DNA of 64,000 nt from Periplaneta americana (GCF_040183065.1 NC_091123.1:109280821-109344820); one strand, 5' to 3'. Positions 11,009 to 22,019 are shown, numbered from the stretch's first letter. Translations and numbers: made by a program. Notes: generated by a model not told the origin, from the sequence alone.

Positions 11009-11583
11009 ACCATCTTGGGGCGACTCCCACTTCCTTTGTTTGATATACCTTATAATATTTTTTTATGGTTTGTCATCTGATATAATTTCCACGCTTGATA
11101 GCTTCCATTCTAGCTAAAGTAACAATAGATCTATCTGAATTAAAGTTTAAGTGACAAATCTCCAGAGTATTAAACAGAATATTGTATTGTAAACAAATTT
11201 GCAGAAAGGAATTTAAAATAAATTGACATTTCTGTGCTGTTTTTACGAACTCCTCATAAAATACAGTTATTCATAAGAAATTTTGAAATTAAAATGGGCA
11301 TATAGTTCGTAAACAAATTTCAGTGAAATACGAGTACTGAACCTTTTCATTTTTGTACAGAATTACACAGAAGCGTTTAAAAACGGGACCGGCATTATCT
11401 TGTTTTGAATACATTTGTTTCCGAGAGACAAGCTCTTAAAGGCTTCGTGACATTATCTGGAGAAATTAAAAAGCTGCAAACAGTCCAAAGTTTTTGTTTT
11501 ATGTTCCTATAAAGTTATGAAATAATGTTGGTAGTTACATATATCAAGATTTTCGTTTTATAGCATATTTTGAAGTCCGCTCT
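11009..11583. other. No gene recognised
   Basis: AT-rich spacer between the minisatellite and the split SINE. Confidence 0.6.
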
Positions 11584-12745
11584 TAGGCGTCGTGGTCTAA
11601 GCCCTAAGGCAGTGATTGCCAAAAGCTATGTCGCGACACATGCCCCTGCCTCCACTCAAGCGTAACCATGGCATCATACCCCCCACCCTCTGTTTACAGT
11701 CTTCACTTCGATATAAGACAAGACATTTATCAGCAGCGGACGTACGCATGTAATGTTACAAGTGTGTAAGGTACTATGTTTCGATGTCTTTTCCAAAACA
11801 GAAAACAGATAATATGTAAAAACTTAATTTTAAGGAACATAGGAGCAAAAGTATTTCTTTTGTGCAGATGGCAAAAATATGACTATGAGATAGTTAATTT
11901 GTTGTGAAATTTTAAATGATGTATAAAAGAACAATGTACGTTGTCATTATTCTTCTTGATATAAAGACTACCAAGCCCTTACCTGTAACTTGAATATTTC
12001 ATTAATAAACGAAAAATAAAAATTATCGGCTTCTATGTCTTAATCGGAGTAAAATACTTCGACGTTTCTTTTAAGTATGTAGCGTAATTTACAATTTCGT
12101 GACCAGTCTGGTACGTTTTTCTAATTTCAAATATCTGCTGATGTAGAGTACACGTTCTTTTTATGGTAAATAAGAAAATATATTTTATTTTATTAATAAT
12201 ACAAAAATAATGAATAGGAGGATGAAAGTTAACACGGGAAAAGATGTGTGTAGTTAATAAGTAGAAGAATATTATATTGTTTTTGTTTTCTGGTCACAGT
12301 TCGTCTCTGCACTGTTATTCGCTGCATTACCTGAGGAGATAACCACTCCGCCCCTCTCCCTGCGATAGTGGTGTGCGGGTTGCATTTCTATTACGTCACA
12401 CTTTCGTGGTGTTTGGCAACCACTGCCCTAAGGCATCATGTCTAGTATTCGCGTTACGGAATACACGCTGGTTCGAGTCCCTACGGGGAAGATATTTTCT
12501 TATGAAATTTCGAACAATGTGTGGGACCGGTACCCACCTCCCATCGTAATGCATTTATGGAGCTACGATAGGTAACGAAATCCGGTTACGATCACCAACT
12601 ACAATAGCTGGAAGGATTATCGTGCTAACCACAATATACCTCTGTTCTGGTTGGATGATCGTTCACCTCTGAGGAAGCATGTGGACGTCAGGCCAGGAGT
12701 CGGCAGGCCGGCTCTTAATGGGCTTTGCGCTGAGGGTTTATCTTT
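11584..12745 (+). mobile_element. SINE family C, split by a hAT element
   Basis: The head starts TTAGGCGTCGTGGTCTAAGC at 11584 and resumes after the insertion with GGCATCATGTCTAG and a good B box, GGTTCGAGTCC. The body holds AAATTTCGAACAATGTGTGG, GGGACCGGTACCCACC and, further on, GGATTATCGTGCTAACCAC and GCATGTGGACGTCAGGCC. This is the most complete copy of the family here and shows that the 4.4-kb and 61.9-kb pieces belong to one unit. The insertion accounts for 816 bases plus the duplicated 8. Confidence 0.85.
11610..12425. mobile_element. Non-autonomous hAT element, 816 bp
   Basis: Flanked by an exact 8-bp target duplication CCCTAAGG (11602-11609 and 12426-12433). Ends are inverted: CAGTGATTGCCAAA at the left, CAGTGGTTGCCAAA read in from the right. 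Both features define a hAT superfamily element. The interior is AT-rich with no transposase remnant I can recognise. Its subterminal parts are C-rich at the left and hold ACGTCACACTTTCGTGG at the right. It must be younger than the SINE it interrupts. Confidence 0.92.
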
Positions 12746-13623
12746 TTTTAGTATATTTTTAAAATTGAAATTGGAGGGGTTACGTATAGTTACATAAGGA
12801 AGTTAATGAAAACCTCCATAGAATTTTTACAGAAGTCATAATTTTCATGTAATTGTTGTGCAGATTTTGTATGTGACCGTGAAATGTGTAAATTACTGTA
12901 AAATAAGATAATTTATATGTAAGATGTGATAAAATAAAAATGAATTTTTGTTTCAGCTTGCATTTATATCGATATTAACTGGGCCTATGTATTTCAGTAG
13001 ATACTTTTATTATGCATTCTAATACACTTGGACGTGTAGTATGATAAATTTCATGTAAATCGCTTTCGAAGGTGGCAAGTTTGATGAAAAGTCCATCGGA
13101 AACAAGTCGCAATTCAATTTCTCATTGCTGCAGATTGCCAGATTAATAAGTGAAACACTGTCTTCATATAGCAACAAAAACAAGTACTGTATCAAGAAAA
13201 CTAACTGCAAATGTTACTTTCTTTGTTGCATCAGTATATCGCGAATGACTTACGGAGTCTCTGAGAAGTTTTGCAGCATTCGCAGTGCATCCCAAACTTA
13301 CAGCTGTGTGACTTTAATATATTCGGTCCTTTCGAAAATAAAGATTCAGATTGGAGATTATGAGTGTTGTGTGTAAATGGTTTTAGTGAACAGATAAGAA
13401 ACGCATTTGCTGTTTGCAACAAATAATAATTAATATGCTTTTATGATAACGTGAATGCTCACGTATTTCATATTTCTATCTACAGATAACGTAGTAAGAG
13501 CTTGAGACCTATTTTTTTTTTTTTTTTTTTTTTTTACTAACTGCAATTTACATTGTGAAAAAGAGTATGAGATTGTATTTAATAATCCCTTATACAAGTT
13601 CTAACGTTGGATTAACGTATTAC
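12746..13623. other. No gene recognised
   Basis: AT-rich. Open frames of 60-83 codons overlap on both strands at 13019-13422 but none shows family features. A poly(T) run of about 25 lies at 13511-13536. Confidence 0.5.
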
Positions 13624-14299
13624 TAGGGACCGTACTTTGTCCCTGGATGCTACAAGATTAAGTATTACTGGAGTTAAGTAGAAGATGCACGTGCTTCTGG
13701 CAAGCGATGTGTAAGTCAGGAGGCGAGGCTCCTGGCATGTAAACTGTGGGATAGGGGAAAGAATAAGATATGGGAAAGAGAGTTGATTTCATGATGGTTA
13801 ATATTATACGAATCTACCGACACGGAAGTTCATCTCAGACTAAAACCTATCTTCCTCCTCCATACTCTTTGATGATATAGCCAGGGCACATGATAGGACA
13901 GGTCTTGCCTCCTCTACTGTACTTGACTGACGGCTCACGCGACCTTGTTTCGTAAAGAGGGGATAAAAAAAATAGGGACCACTTTAACAATTACACTAAT
14001 GTTTACACTATGATAAAGAATATAGATCTACATTGATCAAATAATATTTACACTATTAAGGTTATGCACCCATGTATTGTGGGTCCCTATCACCACGGCA
14101 TGGCGCGTCCTCAGGTTGCGGATCGAGGAGACGGCCTCCAGATATGGAGGGTAGCTGTGAATATATTGAATAAGCAGTCGACAGCCGATGAGGGGTGGTC
14201 CTCCAGCTTGGGGGTTGGGCGAAGGGCTAACAACCCATCACCGTAAAAAACAGCTTGTTACGAAACCTTAAAATAAGCCTCGGAATGGGACTGATTCAC

Positions 14300-14576
14300 T
14301 GGCACGACCACAGCAAAGGAATAAGGGAGAGGAACATAGGTTAAGGGTGTTTGAGAATAAAGTGTTTAGGAAAATATTTGGGGCTAAGAGGGATGAAGTT
14401 ACAGGAGAACGGAGAAGTTACATAACACAGAACTGCACGTATTGCATTTTTCACCTGACATAATTAGGAACATTAAATCCAGAAGTTTGAGATTGGCAGG
14501 GCATGTAGCACGTATGGGCGAATCCAGAAATGCATATAGAGTGTTAGTTGGGAGGCCGGAGTGAAAAAGACCTTTG
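14300..14576 (+). pseudogene. LINE C-terminal ORF relic
   Basis: Translates with frameshifts to LRVFENKVFRKIFGAKRDEV, later RLAGHVARMGESRNAYRVLV and then GRPE, the C-terminal region downstream of the reverse transcriptase in a widespread insect non-LTR family. A second, differently damaged copy is at 37441-37735 on the minus strand. At least two frame changes and a stop rule out function. Confidence 0.8.
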
Positions 14577-15239
14577 GGGAGGCCTTATAAACGTGTTGTT
14601 ACTAGATCCAATATCGTGCGTAATCGGCTTACATATTATGGCAAGTGTGCCAGTAATAGCAATGACGTATTCGCTATGTCGTAATACCGGAACGCTTGGG
14701 TGGGGATTCATGCAACTCGTCTGGCTATTTTGCTTACCACCATGTAACAAGAAATGAAATGCAGGACGGAAGGTAACGTATCATTTATTTTCAATCTTCA
14801 GCAATTTTGTATCACTTTTGTAATATCATATAAAACAGTTCTGTGATTCATAGAAACTATATTAACAAAATAAAGGAACATGTGTAACATAAAATTTGAT
14901 ACCTAAGGTATAACTAAAGTTTGTAATACCTGCAAGGTCATCCATTTCTCTTTATTGAGTGTCAAAGCCAGGCACATCTAATAGATAAGAACATATGAAG
15001 ACTTTGTCAGCTATGGATGCCGAATTATTTCATAATTTGTTTCCTACAATGGATAATCTTATTATGACACTCGTAAAAATTGTCGCACTCACTACTTTTC
15101 GTGCGACAAACATTCACTCATGCCATAATCATCAAGATTATCCACGTGTTGCATAAATAACTATTCATTATGCTAATCATTCTTTCGATCCAAATTGTCT
15201 TATTTAGAATTAAATTGTAATTGTTTGACTGTTAGAGTT

Positions 15240-15420
15240 ACATGTAACAAACACCTCTACATTTTGCTCTTACTGTTGTTGTTATTATTATTATTATTAT
15301 TATTATTTTCTATATTGATGTTATTTATATTTGCTATGTATTTTTATACTGCTGAGTGGAAGAAAAGACCTTATGGCCTTAAATCTGGCAGTACCAGAAG
15401 TCAAATAAATGAAGAAACAA
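15240..15420 (+). mobile_element. LINE 3' UTR and tail
   Basis: Contains a (TTA)n run at 15284-15307, then GAGTGGAAGAAAAGACCTT, ATGGCCTTAAATCTGGCAG and CAAATAAAT. This is the 3' end of the same LINE family as at 16828-18023, 5'-truncated. The AGACCTTATGGCCTT segment can pair with itself. Confidence 0.75.
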
Positions 15421-15658
15421 TTTAAATTGTAGTAAACGTCACCGTAGTATCAATCTTTATCATTAGAATTCATTTTCAACAGTTTTCGAGGTCTAGTTCT
15501 GAATAATGAATAATACGTCAACTGCAGCACAAACAAGATGCAAGTGTTCCCCGATAGTACCTGTGCCGCGCACCAGACATGACGTCACGTCAATATAGTC
15601 TATGAACATCTAACTTTATCTCCTTACGCCCTGGGACAGAATACGGTCCCTAGTTATT

Positions 15659-15784
15659 ATTACTCGACCAATGCCAGTGGAGTCCTGCAACTCGGAGTCG
15701 TGGCGCTATTGCTCCTGCGTTCGTAATACCGCATCGCGATAGTTCATATTACGCCCGCGGCTCCACTCGCCTTGGTCGAGTAAT
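15659..15784. mobile_element. 126-bp MITE
   Basis: Terminal inverted repeats of about 24 bp: ATTACTCGACCAATGCCAGT at the left and ATTACTCGACCAAGGCGAGT read from the right, both continuing GGAG. The core is GC-rich. It starts six bases beyond the 2.0-kb element. The outer bases are compatible with a TA or TTA target, so I cannot name the superfamily. Confidence 0.8.
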
Positions 15785-16827
15785 ACCGTAGGATCACTAG
15801 GATAAAACCGACAGATTTTCGCTTAACACTGACGCAGCTCCGTCTTAGGATGTTAATTTAATACCTAGGACGTTTTTATAGGAACATGTCATATGTAAAT
15901 GAAGAAATTAAGACTGATATACGGTGTTCAAAAATAATGTTCATTTTATTCCTAAATTAAAATTGTACATTGTGTAAACAATAACTCAAAAACGTGTAAT
16001 ACTTCTAATTTTTTCAGATTTTCAAGTGCTAGCTACGACTAAACCATAAAGTAATGGATCTGGAGATATTACAAGTGAAATACGTTAATAAATGCGACCT
16101 TTTGGAAAAAAGAAAATCGTTTTGATCCATCTCTTACGGCTGAGAAGTCAGAACTTTTTTTGGTTTATGCAACTGCTATGCTGAGACCATGACGCAATAA
16201 CCTGAACAACTGCAAACTTGTGACGTCTCGCATAGATAAATATGTCTACAGGAAACATTTGCGTAGAGCATATGAGACGTATAGGAAAAGAAAACGTGAA
16301 GAAAAATAATTCCCAGCCTAGTAATGTATCCAAACGAAGACTAATTTCTAATACGTAAGTCAGTATACAAATAGTTTTAATGCTAAGGTAAATTTGTTTT
16401 AATACAAAACCGAATATTGAACGCTATTCAACGTTAATCCAGCAACCAAGTTCCCTAATAATACTGTATTTTTTTCTTGTGTTATAGTTCAATATTTGGG
16501 CGAAAGTTTCCCTTTCCAGTGTCTTGAATTTTGGTTTAGAGCTATGGGTTAATGAAAAAGAATTGACTTCAAGGGTTTCTTTGTTTTTAGAGAGTAGCCT
16601 TCTCTTCGAGTTGGTCCTAATGTGGGGAAGAGGCACCGAACGGGACAACCAGAAGTTGATATGAAGAGTTGCATACCTCTCGTAATTACTGTCTGAGAGG
16701 TCTTCACCCTTGTCACCATAGTAGTGAATACGAAATTTTCAGAATCAGTCTGACGACCGCTGTTTACACAACGGTTTAGACGGAAGCCACCATCATGCAC
16801 TCGAATTCCTTCTTTGGCACGTATACG
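15785..16827. other. No gene recognised
   Basis: Holds a 106-codon minus-strand open frame (16549-16869) of balanced composition that I do not recognise; it runs into the start of the LINE on the other strand, which argues against a gene. No tRNA-like boxes. Confidence 0.4.
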
Positions 16828-17406
16828 CATATTAAATATACATGTAAGAAGGCATTCTGTATTCTCCATTCACTAAAAAGATTGTATCATTATCCATCTA
16901 AATTAAAACAGACGCTGGTACAGACACTCATTCTACCTCACTTCGATTATTGCGACGTTTTGTTCAGTGATCTCAGGATTGATTCCGCTCAGAAACTACA
17001 GCGTGTTCATAACGCGTGCGTCCGCTTCATTTGTAATGTTCGATACTATGATCATATCTCACCTTCTTTCAAGAAGTTATCATGGCTTAGGTTACATGAG
17101 AGGAGAAATCTGCACTCACTTTCTCTCTTATATCGAATTATGCACTCTTCATCCCCCTATTATTTATTCGCTCGATTTCATACTCTCTCTCGCTATCATA
17201 ATATTAATACTCGATCACAACGCGATAACACGCTAGAAATTCCACTTCACGCATCGTCTCTGTATTCCTCATCCTTCACTGTTGCTACCGCTCGTCACTG
17301 GAACTCTCTGCCGCCTGAAGTCAAGGGCTGCCGAACATTGAATTCTTTCAAATCCAAGTTAGAAAATTATCTTATGACGAGTTGCCAAACTAACTTACTA
17401 TTATGA
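16828..17406 (+). pseudogene. LINE ORF2 C-terminal segment, uninterrupted
   Basis: About 190 codons without a stop. It reads KKAFCILHSLKRLYHY, KLKQTLVQTLILPHFDYCDV, KLQRVHNACVRFICNV, SWLRLHERRNLHSLSLLYRI and WNSLPPEVKGCRTLNSFKSK. This is the region after the reverse transcriptase in Jockey/CR1-type LINEs (the thumb and C-terminal domain), not a complete enzyme. An upstream ATG at 16795 lies in flanking DNA, so the frame is open by chance there. Absence of lesions suggests a young insertion. Confidence 0.85.
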
Positions 17407-17615
17407 CAAGTGTTGTATTGCATGTTTCCACGTATTCACATTTTTTTTATGTTCTAATGATATTCAACTTATTTTATATTTTTGTTTTCATATTTTCCGA
17501 TAATGTTATATCTCTAATGTGATAAGTTGAGCAATATATAATCTTAATTTTCCTTATTGTGTGTACTTAGAAATATTGTATTCACTGTATACTTTGTACT
17601 GCACTATTTTATTAC

Positions 17616-17648
<33 letters not shown>

Positions 17649-17662
17649 CATTATTACTATTC

Positions 17663-17721
<59 letters not shown>
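17616..17721. repeat. (TTA)n microsatellites in the LINE 3' UTR
   Basis: Two long TTA runs separated by a short interruption (CATTATTACTATTCTTATT). Confidence 0.95.
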
Positions 17722-17990
17722 GAATAATTGTCTTTTTTTGTATGCCTCATTTATTTTGACCTGCTGTTCACATATTATTATGCTTTTTTCTTTCTTTCTG
17801 TATGTTATATATTATGTCCGATTTCTTCTTATTTGTTGTTTATTTTTTATTATTATTACTATCTTATTCAGTTTTGTGTGTAAAATTGTAGTGTAATTTG
17901 TAAATTTGTAGTGTTTTTGTAACGCAGTCTTTACTCCTGGTTGAGTGTTAGAGAAGGCCGTATGCCCTTAACTCTGCCAGGTTAAATAAA

Positions 17991-18023
<33 letters not shown>

Positions 18024-18734
18024 TTGTCTGTTGCCAATGTGATGCGCTTTCTTATGATAAGTGGAGTCATGGCATGGCATAGTTGTTTCAGCGTGTATGT
18101 ATCTAGTGTAGGTTGATAGAAAAAGATCCCAAAAATGTAGCCTTAAGGTAAATGGTGTCTTGAGTATGTAGATTGGTAGGAAAGGTATACGTGACTGAAT
18201 TACTGAAATGGCCGTGAAGACATGGAACTGAGCCTGTAGTTATGTTAATGACACTGTGAAGTTTTGGTGTATATTGATTGTAGTTTAAAAAGTGATTTTG
18301 TAATGTATAGTTCATATCCCATTTTTCCTGAAATCCTACTAAATGATTGATAGTAGTAATTTGTCATAACCTAGATGTTCTTAAATTAAGGCGAAATATT
18401 ACTCTGCAGTAATCGAGACTTTCTTTGGAACCAGAATCTTGAATTTGAGATGAGAGCATCAAACATTTTAGATGTGGTATAACAGCATCTCCGCATAACG
18501 ACATTCAGATTTCTGTAAAGGACGAGCGCTATGTTTGTTGTAGGAACGTAATATTTAGTCATGAGGGAGATGATGGTATTAAGGATTCAGTATATGCTGG
18601 AAACGGAAAAACGAGTAAAGTTTTTATTCCAGGGAATGCCTCAGTTTAAAGATGGTCGAGTTCTCACCATGTCTGCCATTGGATTCGAAGTTCGAGGATT
18701 CAAATCTAGAGCTGGACATTCAATTTTTGAGTTG
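18024..18734. other. No gene recognised
   Basis: Flank between two LINEs. Near 18650-18730 the phrase ATTGGATTCGAAGTTCGAGG with CAAATCTAGAGCTGGACA resembles a tRNA-derived head, too short to call. Confidence 0.4.
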
Positions 18735-19860
18735 ATAAAGTTCATCATCATTATCATTATCATCATTATCATTATCATCATTAATCATTTCACGGTTTAA
18801 GCCATCAAGGCTCGTTCCGGTCTCATAGGTTTTAGTCAAAAAGCTGTATCCATTTTTTTCTTGGTCTGCCAATATTTCTTATACCTGACGGTTTGTAATT
18901 TAAAACTAATTTTGGAATGTGGGAATCATTCATTCTGTCGACATGTTCTTTCCAGTTGTTTCTATATTGTTTTATTTTGTCTGTTAACTTAAGATATTCA
19001 ATTCATTTCGAATATCTTCAATTCTTTTTTTATCTAGTAGGTTATATCCAGCAATATTCCTTAAAAATTTCATTTCAGCTGTTCCAATCATTTGTTCTTT
19101 TTTTAGTTAAAGTCCAAAATTCACAGCCATATAATAGTATAGAACTGCCATCACTTTATAAAACTTTAATTTAGTTTCTCGTCTCGTATTTTTAGAGATC
19201 TCTTTATAGTATCACAAACATAGTTAAATTTATTAATTTTATTTAAAATGTCTTCATTTTTAAAATAAGAGATATTGCAACCAAGATAATTAAAGCAATT
19301 GACTTATTCAACGGTTTTTCCTTCCATGATGATTTTGGCTCATGGTATTTGATCCGTTGAAAGCTAATATTTTAGTTTTGCTTATAGATATTGTTAAGTT
19401 ATATTGATGAACAGTATTATTTAATATATACAGAGCTTTTTATAATCCATCTTCTGAGCTAGATATGAGAACTTGATCATCTGAAAAAAACGTAAATTAT
19501 CTAGATGTCTATTTCTAATTACAAAATGTGAATCTAATTTGGTCTATCAATTGGATATAGCATCGTCAATATAACGGTGAAAGTGGACACCCTTGTCTTA
19601 CTATTCTGTTTATAGTTGCCTTTTTGTTTGCAGTTTCTATCATATAAACTTCTTATTGCAGTTATCAAGTGTTGGGGTACATCCTTCTGTTTCATAATAT
19701 TCCATAATTTGTTTCTATTTACTTTATCGAATGCCTTCTCGAAATCTATATATATTAAGTTAATTATAAATTCGTTTGTTTTATTTTCATCACCAGACTC
19801 CATTATTTTGACGCAAATTATTGAAACTGTGACTACAGAATTAAATGATCCATTAAAGAT
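18735..19860 (-). pseudogene. Non-LTR retrotransposon, RT to C-terminus, decayed
   Basis: On the minus strand, in order: FIINLIYIDFEKAFDKVNRN (RT motif A with catalytic Asp), KQKDVPQHLITAIRSLYDRN, then FFSDDQVLISS (the Asp-Asp box in a decayed context), ISISKTKILAFNG, RETKLKFYKVMAVLYY, GTAEMKFLRNIAGYNLLDKK and a basic C-terminus. Many stops and frameshifts separate these blocks. The 3' end is a mixed ATC/ATT microsatellite at 18741-18783. The mariner at 19861 abuts its upstream side, and I cannot find the LINE resuming beyond it. Confidence 0.8.
18741..18783. repeat. (ATC/ATT)n microsatellite at a LINE 3' end
   Basis: Irregular alternation of ATC and ATT units immediately downstream of the minus-strand LINE coding region. 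Confidence 0.9.
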
Positions 19861-19936
19861 TAGAGTATTAATTGTATAGGTTTACATGGCAACGATTTAT
19901 GCTTTGTTACTGAAATCAACAAATCTGAATTGTCTT

Positions 19937-20211
19937 CGTCGGATATTGCACATAGACTTAAATTACCATCCGTACAAAATTCAAAAGTTGTCGGACCGTG
20001 ACTTCATCTCAAGAATGAAATTTTGCAATGAATTTATTAATTTATTGAACGAAGATACAGGGATTATTCGCCACTTAATAATGTCAGACGAAACCCACTT
20101 TGAATTGTCTGGTAGTGTAAATAAACGCAACATGCGATACTGGAGAGCTCAGAATTCTCGTGAACTGCATATGAAACCACTTCATAGCCAGAAGGTGACA
20201 GTTTGGTGCGG
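19937..20211 (+). pseudogene. Mariner transposase, central domain, inverted
   Basis: Plus-strand frame running from the second half of the DNA-binding domain (LRRILHIDLNYHPYKIQKLS) to the start of the catalytic domain (IMSDETHFELSGSVNKRN, with the first catalytic Asp, and PLHSQKVTVWCG). The open frame continues to 20344, but from about 20212 on it is antisense to the N-terminal segment and meaningless. The second and third catalytic Asp residues are absent. Confidence 0.85.
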
Positions 20212-20443
20212 GATGTTCTCCGGTGTACGCACAGTTGGAGCTCTTCCTGCAGGTTTGTCGTCTCTTGCAGCAGCTGTCGTTCGTAATTTCTCAATCCAGT
20301 TATTGTGTTGCGATCCGGAACTCTTCCATGTCTTGGAACGTTGAAATGCCGTCTGAATAATCGCTGTGTTGTTATCACTGAGTCTTCGCTTTTAAAAATG
20401 TTTCAATAATGAATGCCCGATGTTCTGCTGACCATCGGGGCAT
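20212..20443 (-). pseudogene. Mariner transposase, N-terminal domain
   Basis: Starts MPRWSAEHRAFIIETFLK, contains one frame change before VITTQRLFRRHFNV and another after RNT, and ends at TVRTPENI. These are the paired helix-turn-helix motifs that bind the terminal repeats. In an intact gene this would be followed directly by the domain now found inverted at 19937-20211. Confidence 0.85.
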
Positions 20444-20513
20444 GTTCAGATGTGTTGATTTCAGTAACAAAACAGAAATCGTTGCCATGTAAACCTAAGC
20501 AATTGATACTCTA

Positions 20514-20776
20514 ACCTTAAATTGCATACCTGGACCAATGTTATGCCATGCCTAGCTTCAATCCACCCTAACTATCGGATGGTTATTAGGCTACGTAAAT
20601 CAAAATCATGAGTTCATTCTGCCCCAGCTTATAGTATACTATTTGACCAAAGACGTTGTAGTTATATATCTAGACACAATTGGCGCTGGTGTCGTGTACA
20701 AATTTGAAACCTCTCGCGCAGGTTCGCGCGACGCCATGTTTGGGGAGCACGAATGATTTTTCTATAATCATTCCGA
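20514..20776. other. No gene recognised
   Basis: Short flank with a GC-rich patch (CTCGCGCAGGTTCGCGCGAC near 20705). Confidence 0.5.
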
Positions 20777-21118
20777 GTTTAGAAAATACCATTGAGTATA
20801 TAGGCGTTTTCTTATTGGATGTCCTCCTTCACTGTAATATAACTAAACTTATTTACGTATTTTCTAACGTATAATGTAAAATAACAGAAGTAAATCTAAA
20901 TATTGTAACTAAGAATTATTTTAAATATAAACGCCTTATATTGCTCATAAATAGACTTATTAGTTTTGTTTCTATTTCCTATGACCGAATACATGGAATA
21001 TTTTTACTTATGTTATTTTATATACGTTAGAAAATACGTAAATAATTTATTTAAATTGTATAGCAAAGAGAGGGATGTCCGCTAAAAATATCTATATACC
21101 CAATGGTATTTTCCAAAC
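20777..21118. mobile_element. 342-bp palindromic foldback element
   Basis: Two arms of roughly 130 bp are inverted copies: the left begins GTTTAGAAAATACCATTGAG, the right read inwards GTTTGGAAAATACCATTGGG. They also share TATTTACGTATTTTCTAACG and AAAATAACA. A non-repeated core of about 80 bp separates the arms. No coding capacity. Ends do not show a clear target duplication. Single-stranded, it would form a long hairpin. Confidence 0.85.
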
Positions 21119-21644
21119 ACCTAACGCACTGTAATAATAATCCTCAGTGCTTTGAGAATCAGAGGCGATATGACTCTTCTACTGCAGACATTGATAGCAA
21201 TTCCCTCATTCTTACATCATTCTCAATGACACAATATTGCCAAAATGTGATTGTATTCATTGCTAGCTTAGTTGGTAAATCATTAAGAAAAATATGGTGT
21301 AGGCCAAATAAATCTAAAGACTCAATTTATGGTACGTAGCCTACCAGCAATAAGTAAAATCTCTTTTATTTTTTAACGAAAGAATAATGGGAGTCTTGTC
21401 ATACCATCATCTGAGATTATAGAAATATGCCGCTTAAGTGAAAGAGCGATTATACAGATGCTGACAGTTGAATGGCATATTACCACCCACTCTTACATCG
21501 TGTGAAAACAATGTGCTCTAGAAGTAGAACACTTGTACAATCTTTCTGCACTTATAGGAACATATTTTAGAAAATGGATCCCAGATTCCTCCCGAGAATC
21601 ATATTTTAAACTTGTTAAACTGACCATAAAAGTATATAAAGATC
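21119..21644. other. No gene recognised
   Basis: AT-rich with no supported feature. A 78-codon frame at 21103-21339 starts in the palindrome and has no family features. Confidence 0.5.
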
Positions 21645-21888
21645 TACTAACGTAGCTCAGTGGGCTATGGACTGTCGTTCCGGAGTCGCGTTCGGTCGCG
21701 GGTTCGATTCCCGCTGATTTCATGGTTGGGTTTTTCGTATTTCCCCACCGTAAGGTGAATGTCTGGTAATCTATGGCGGATCCTTGGCCTCGTCTCGCCA
21801 AATATCATCTCGCTATCATCAATACCATCGATTCTGCATAATCTAATAGTTGATACAGCGTCATTAAATAACCAAATAAAATAAATCA
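21645..21888 (+). mobile_element. SINE family A
   Basis: tRNA-like head with A box ACGTAGCTCAGTGGGC and B box GGGTTCGATTCCC, then the family A body (TTTCCCCACCGTAAGGTGAA, TCTATGGCGGATCCTTGGCC, CATCTCGCTATCATC) and tail TACAGCGTCATTAAATAACC followed by AAATAAAATAAAT. Other family A copies are at 23337, 36679, 39061, 44860 and 62730. Confidence 0.88.
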
Positions 21889-21980
21889 CAATATAAAGAG
21901 CAGATGTTAGCACACAGCTTAAGGTTACCAGTACAACACGACCTTGCATAAAAATGTTGTAAGACAGTATTCAACGGAGT

Positions 21981-21981
21981 C

Positions 21982-22018
<37 letters not shown>
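21981..22018. repeat. (TAA)n microsatellite
   Basis: About 12 TAA units some 90 bases beyond the SINE tail. Confidence 0.95.

Positions 22019-22019
<1 letters not shown>

Larger units (their letters stand above)
13624..15652. mobile_element. Unclassified 2.0-kb element with TAGGGACC termini
   Basis: The left end reads TAGGGACCGTACTTTGTCCC; the right end read inwards is TAGGGACCGTATTCTGTCCC, about 18 of 20 bases identical, each followed by divergent sequence. The 2029-bp interior contains a LINE C-terminal relic (14300-14576) and a LINE 3' tail (15240-15420), so other elements have landed in it or it has captured them. I find no transposase, and the flanks give no clean target duplication. 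Chance is unlikely for the ends, but the class is open. Confidence 0.6.
16828..18023 (+). mobile_element. 5'-truncated LINE with intact C-terminal frame and 3' tail
   Basis: Begins abruptly in the C-terminal part of the LINE ORF2, runs through a stop at 17404-17406 and a roughly 600-bp 3' UTR, and ends with GAGAAGGCCGTATGCCCTTA, ACTCTGCCAGG, TAAATAAATC and a (TTA)n microsatellite. The UTR itself contains long (TTA)n runs at 17616-17652 and 17671-17721. The reference copy in this window for the LINE tails at 4255, 15240 and 61676. Abrupt 5' end and repeat-terminated 3' end fit target-primed insertion. Confidence 0.85.
19861..20513 (-). mobile_element. Mariner-type element with inverted interior
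   Basis: Terminal inverted repeats of about 70 bp start GAGTAT inside a TA at each end and share GGTTTACATGGCAACGATTT and GTTACTGAAATCAACA. From the right end, on the minus strand, the transposase starts at ATG 20443 (MPRWSAEHRAFIIETFLK, then RLFRRHFNVPRHGRVPDRNT, WIEKLRTTAAARDDKPAGRA, TVRTPENI). At about 20212 the orientation switches: 19937-20211 encodes on the plus strand the following domain (LRRILHIDLNYHPYKIQ, IMSDETHFELSG, HSQKVTVWCG). So the middle third is flipped in place and the C-terminal third is missing. Non-functional. Confidence 0.88.

Noticed and set aside
16549..16869. 106-codon minus-strand frame of balanced composition
   Set aside because: Overlaps the start of the plus-strand LINE and matches no family I know; no supporting splice or start context.
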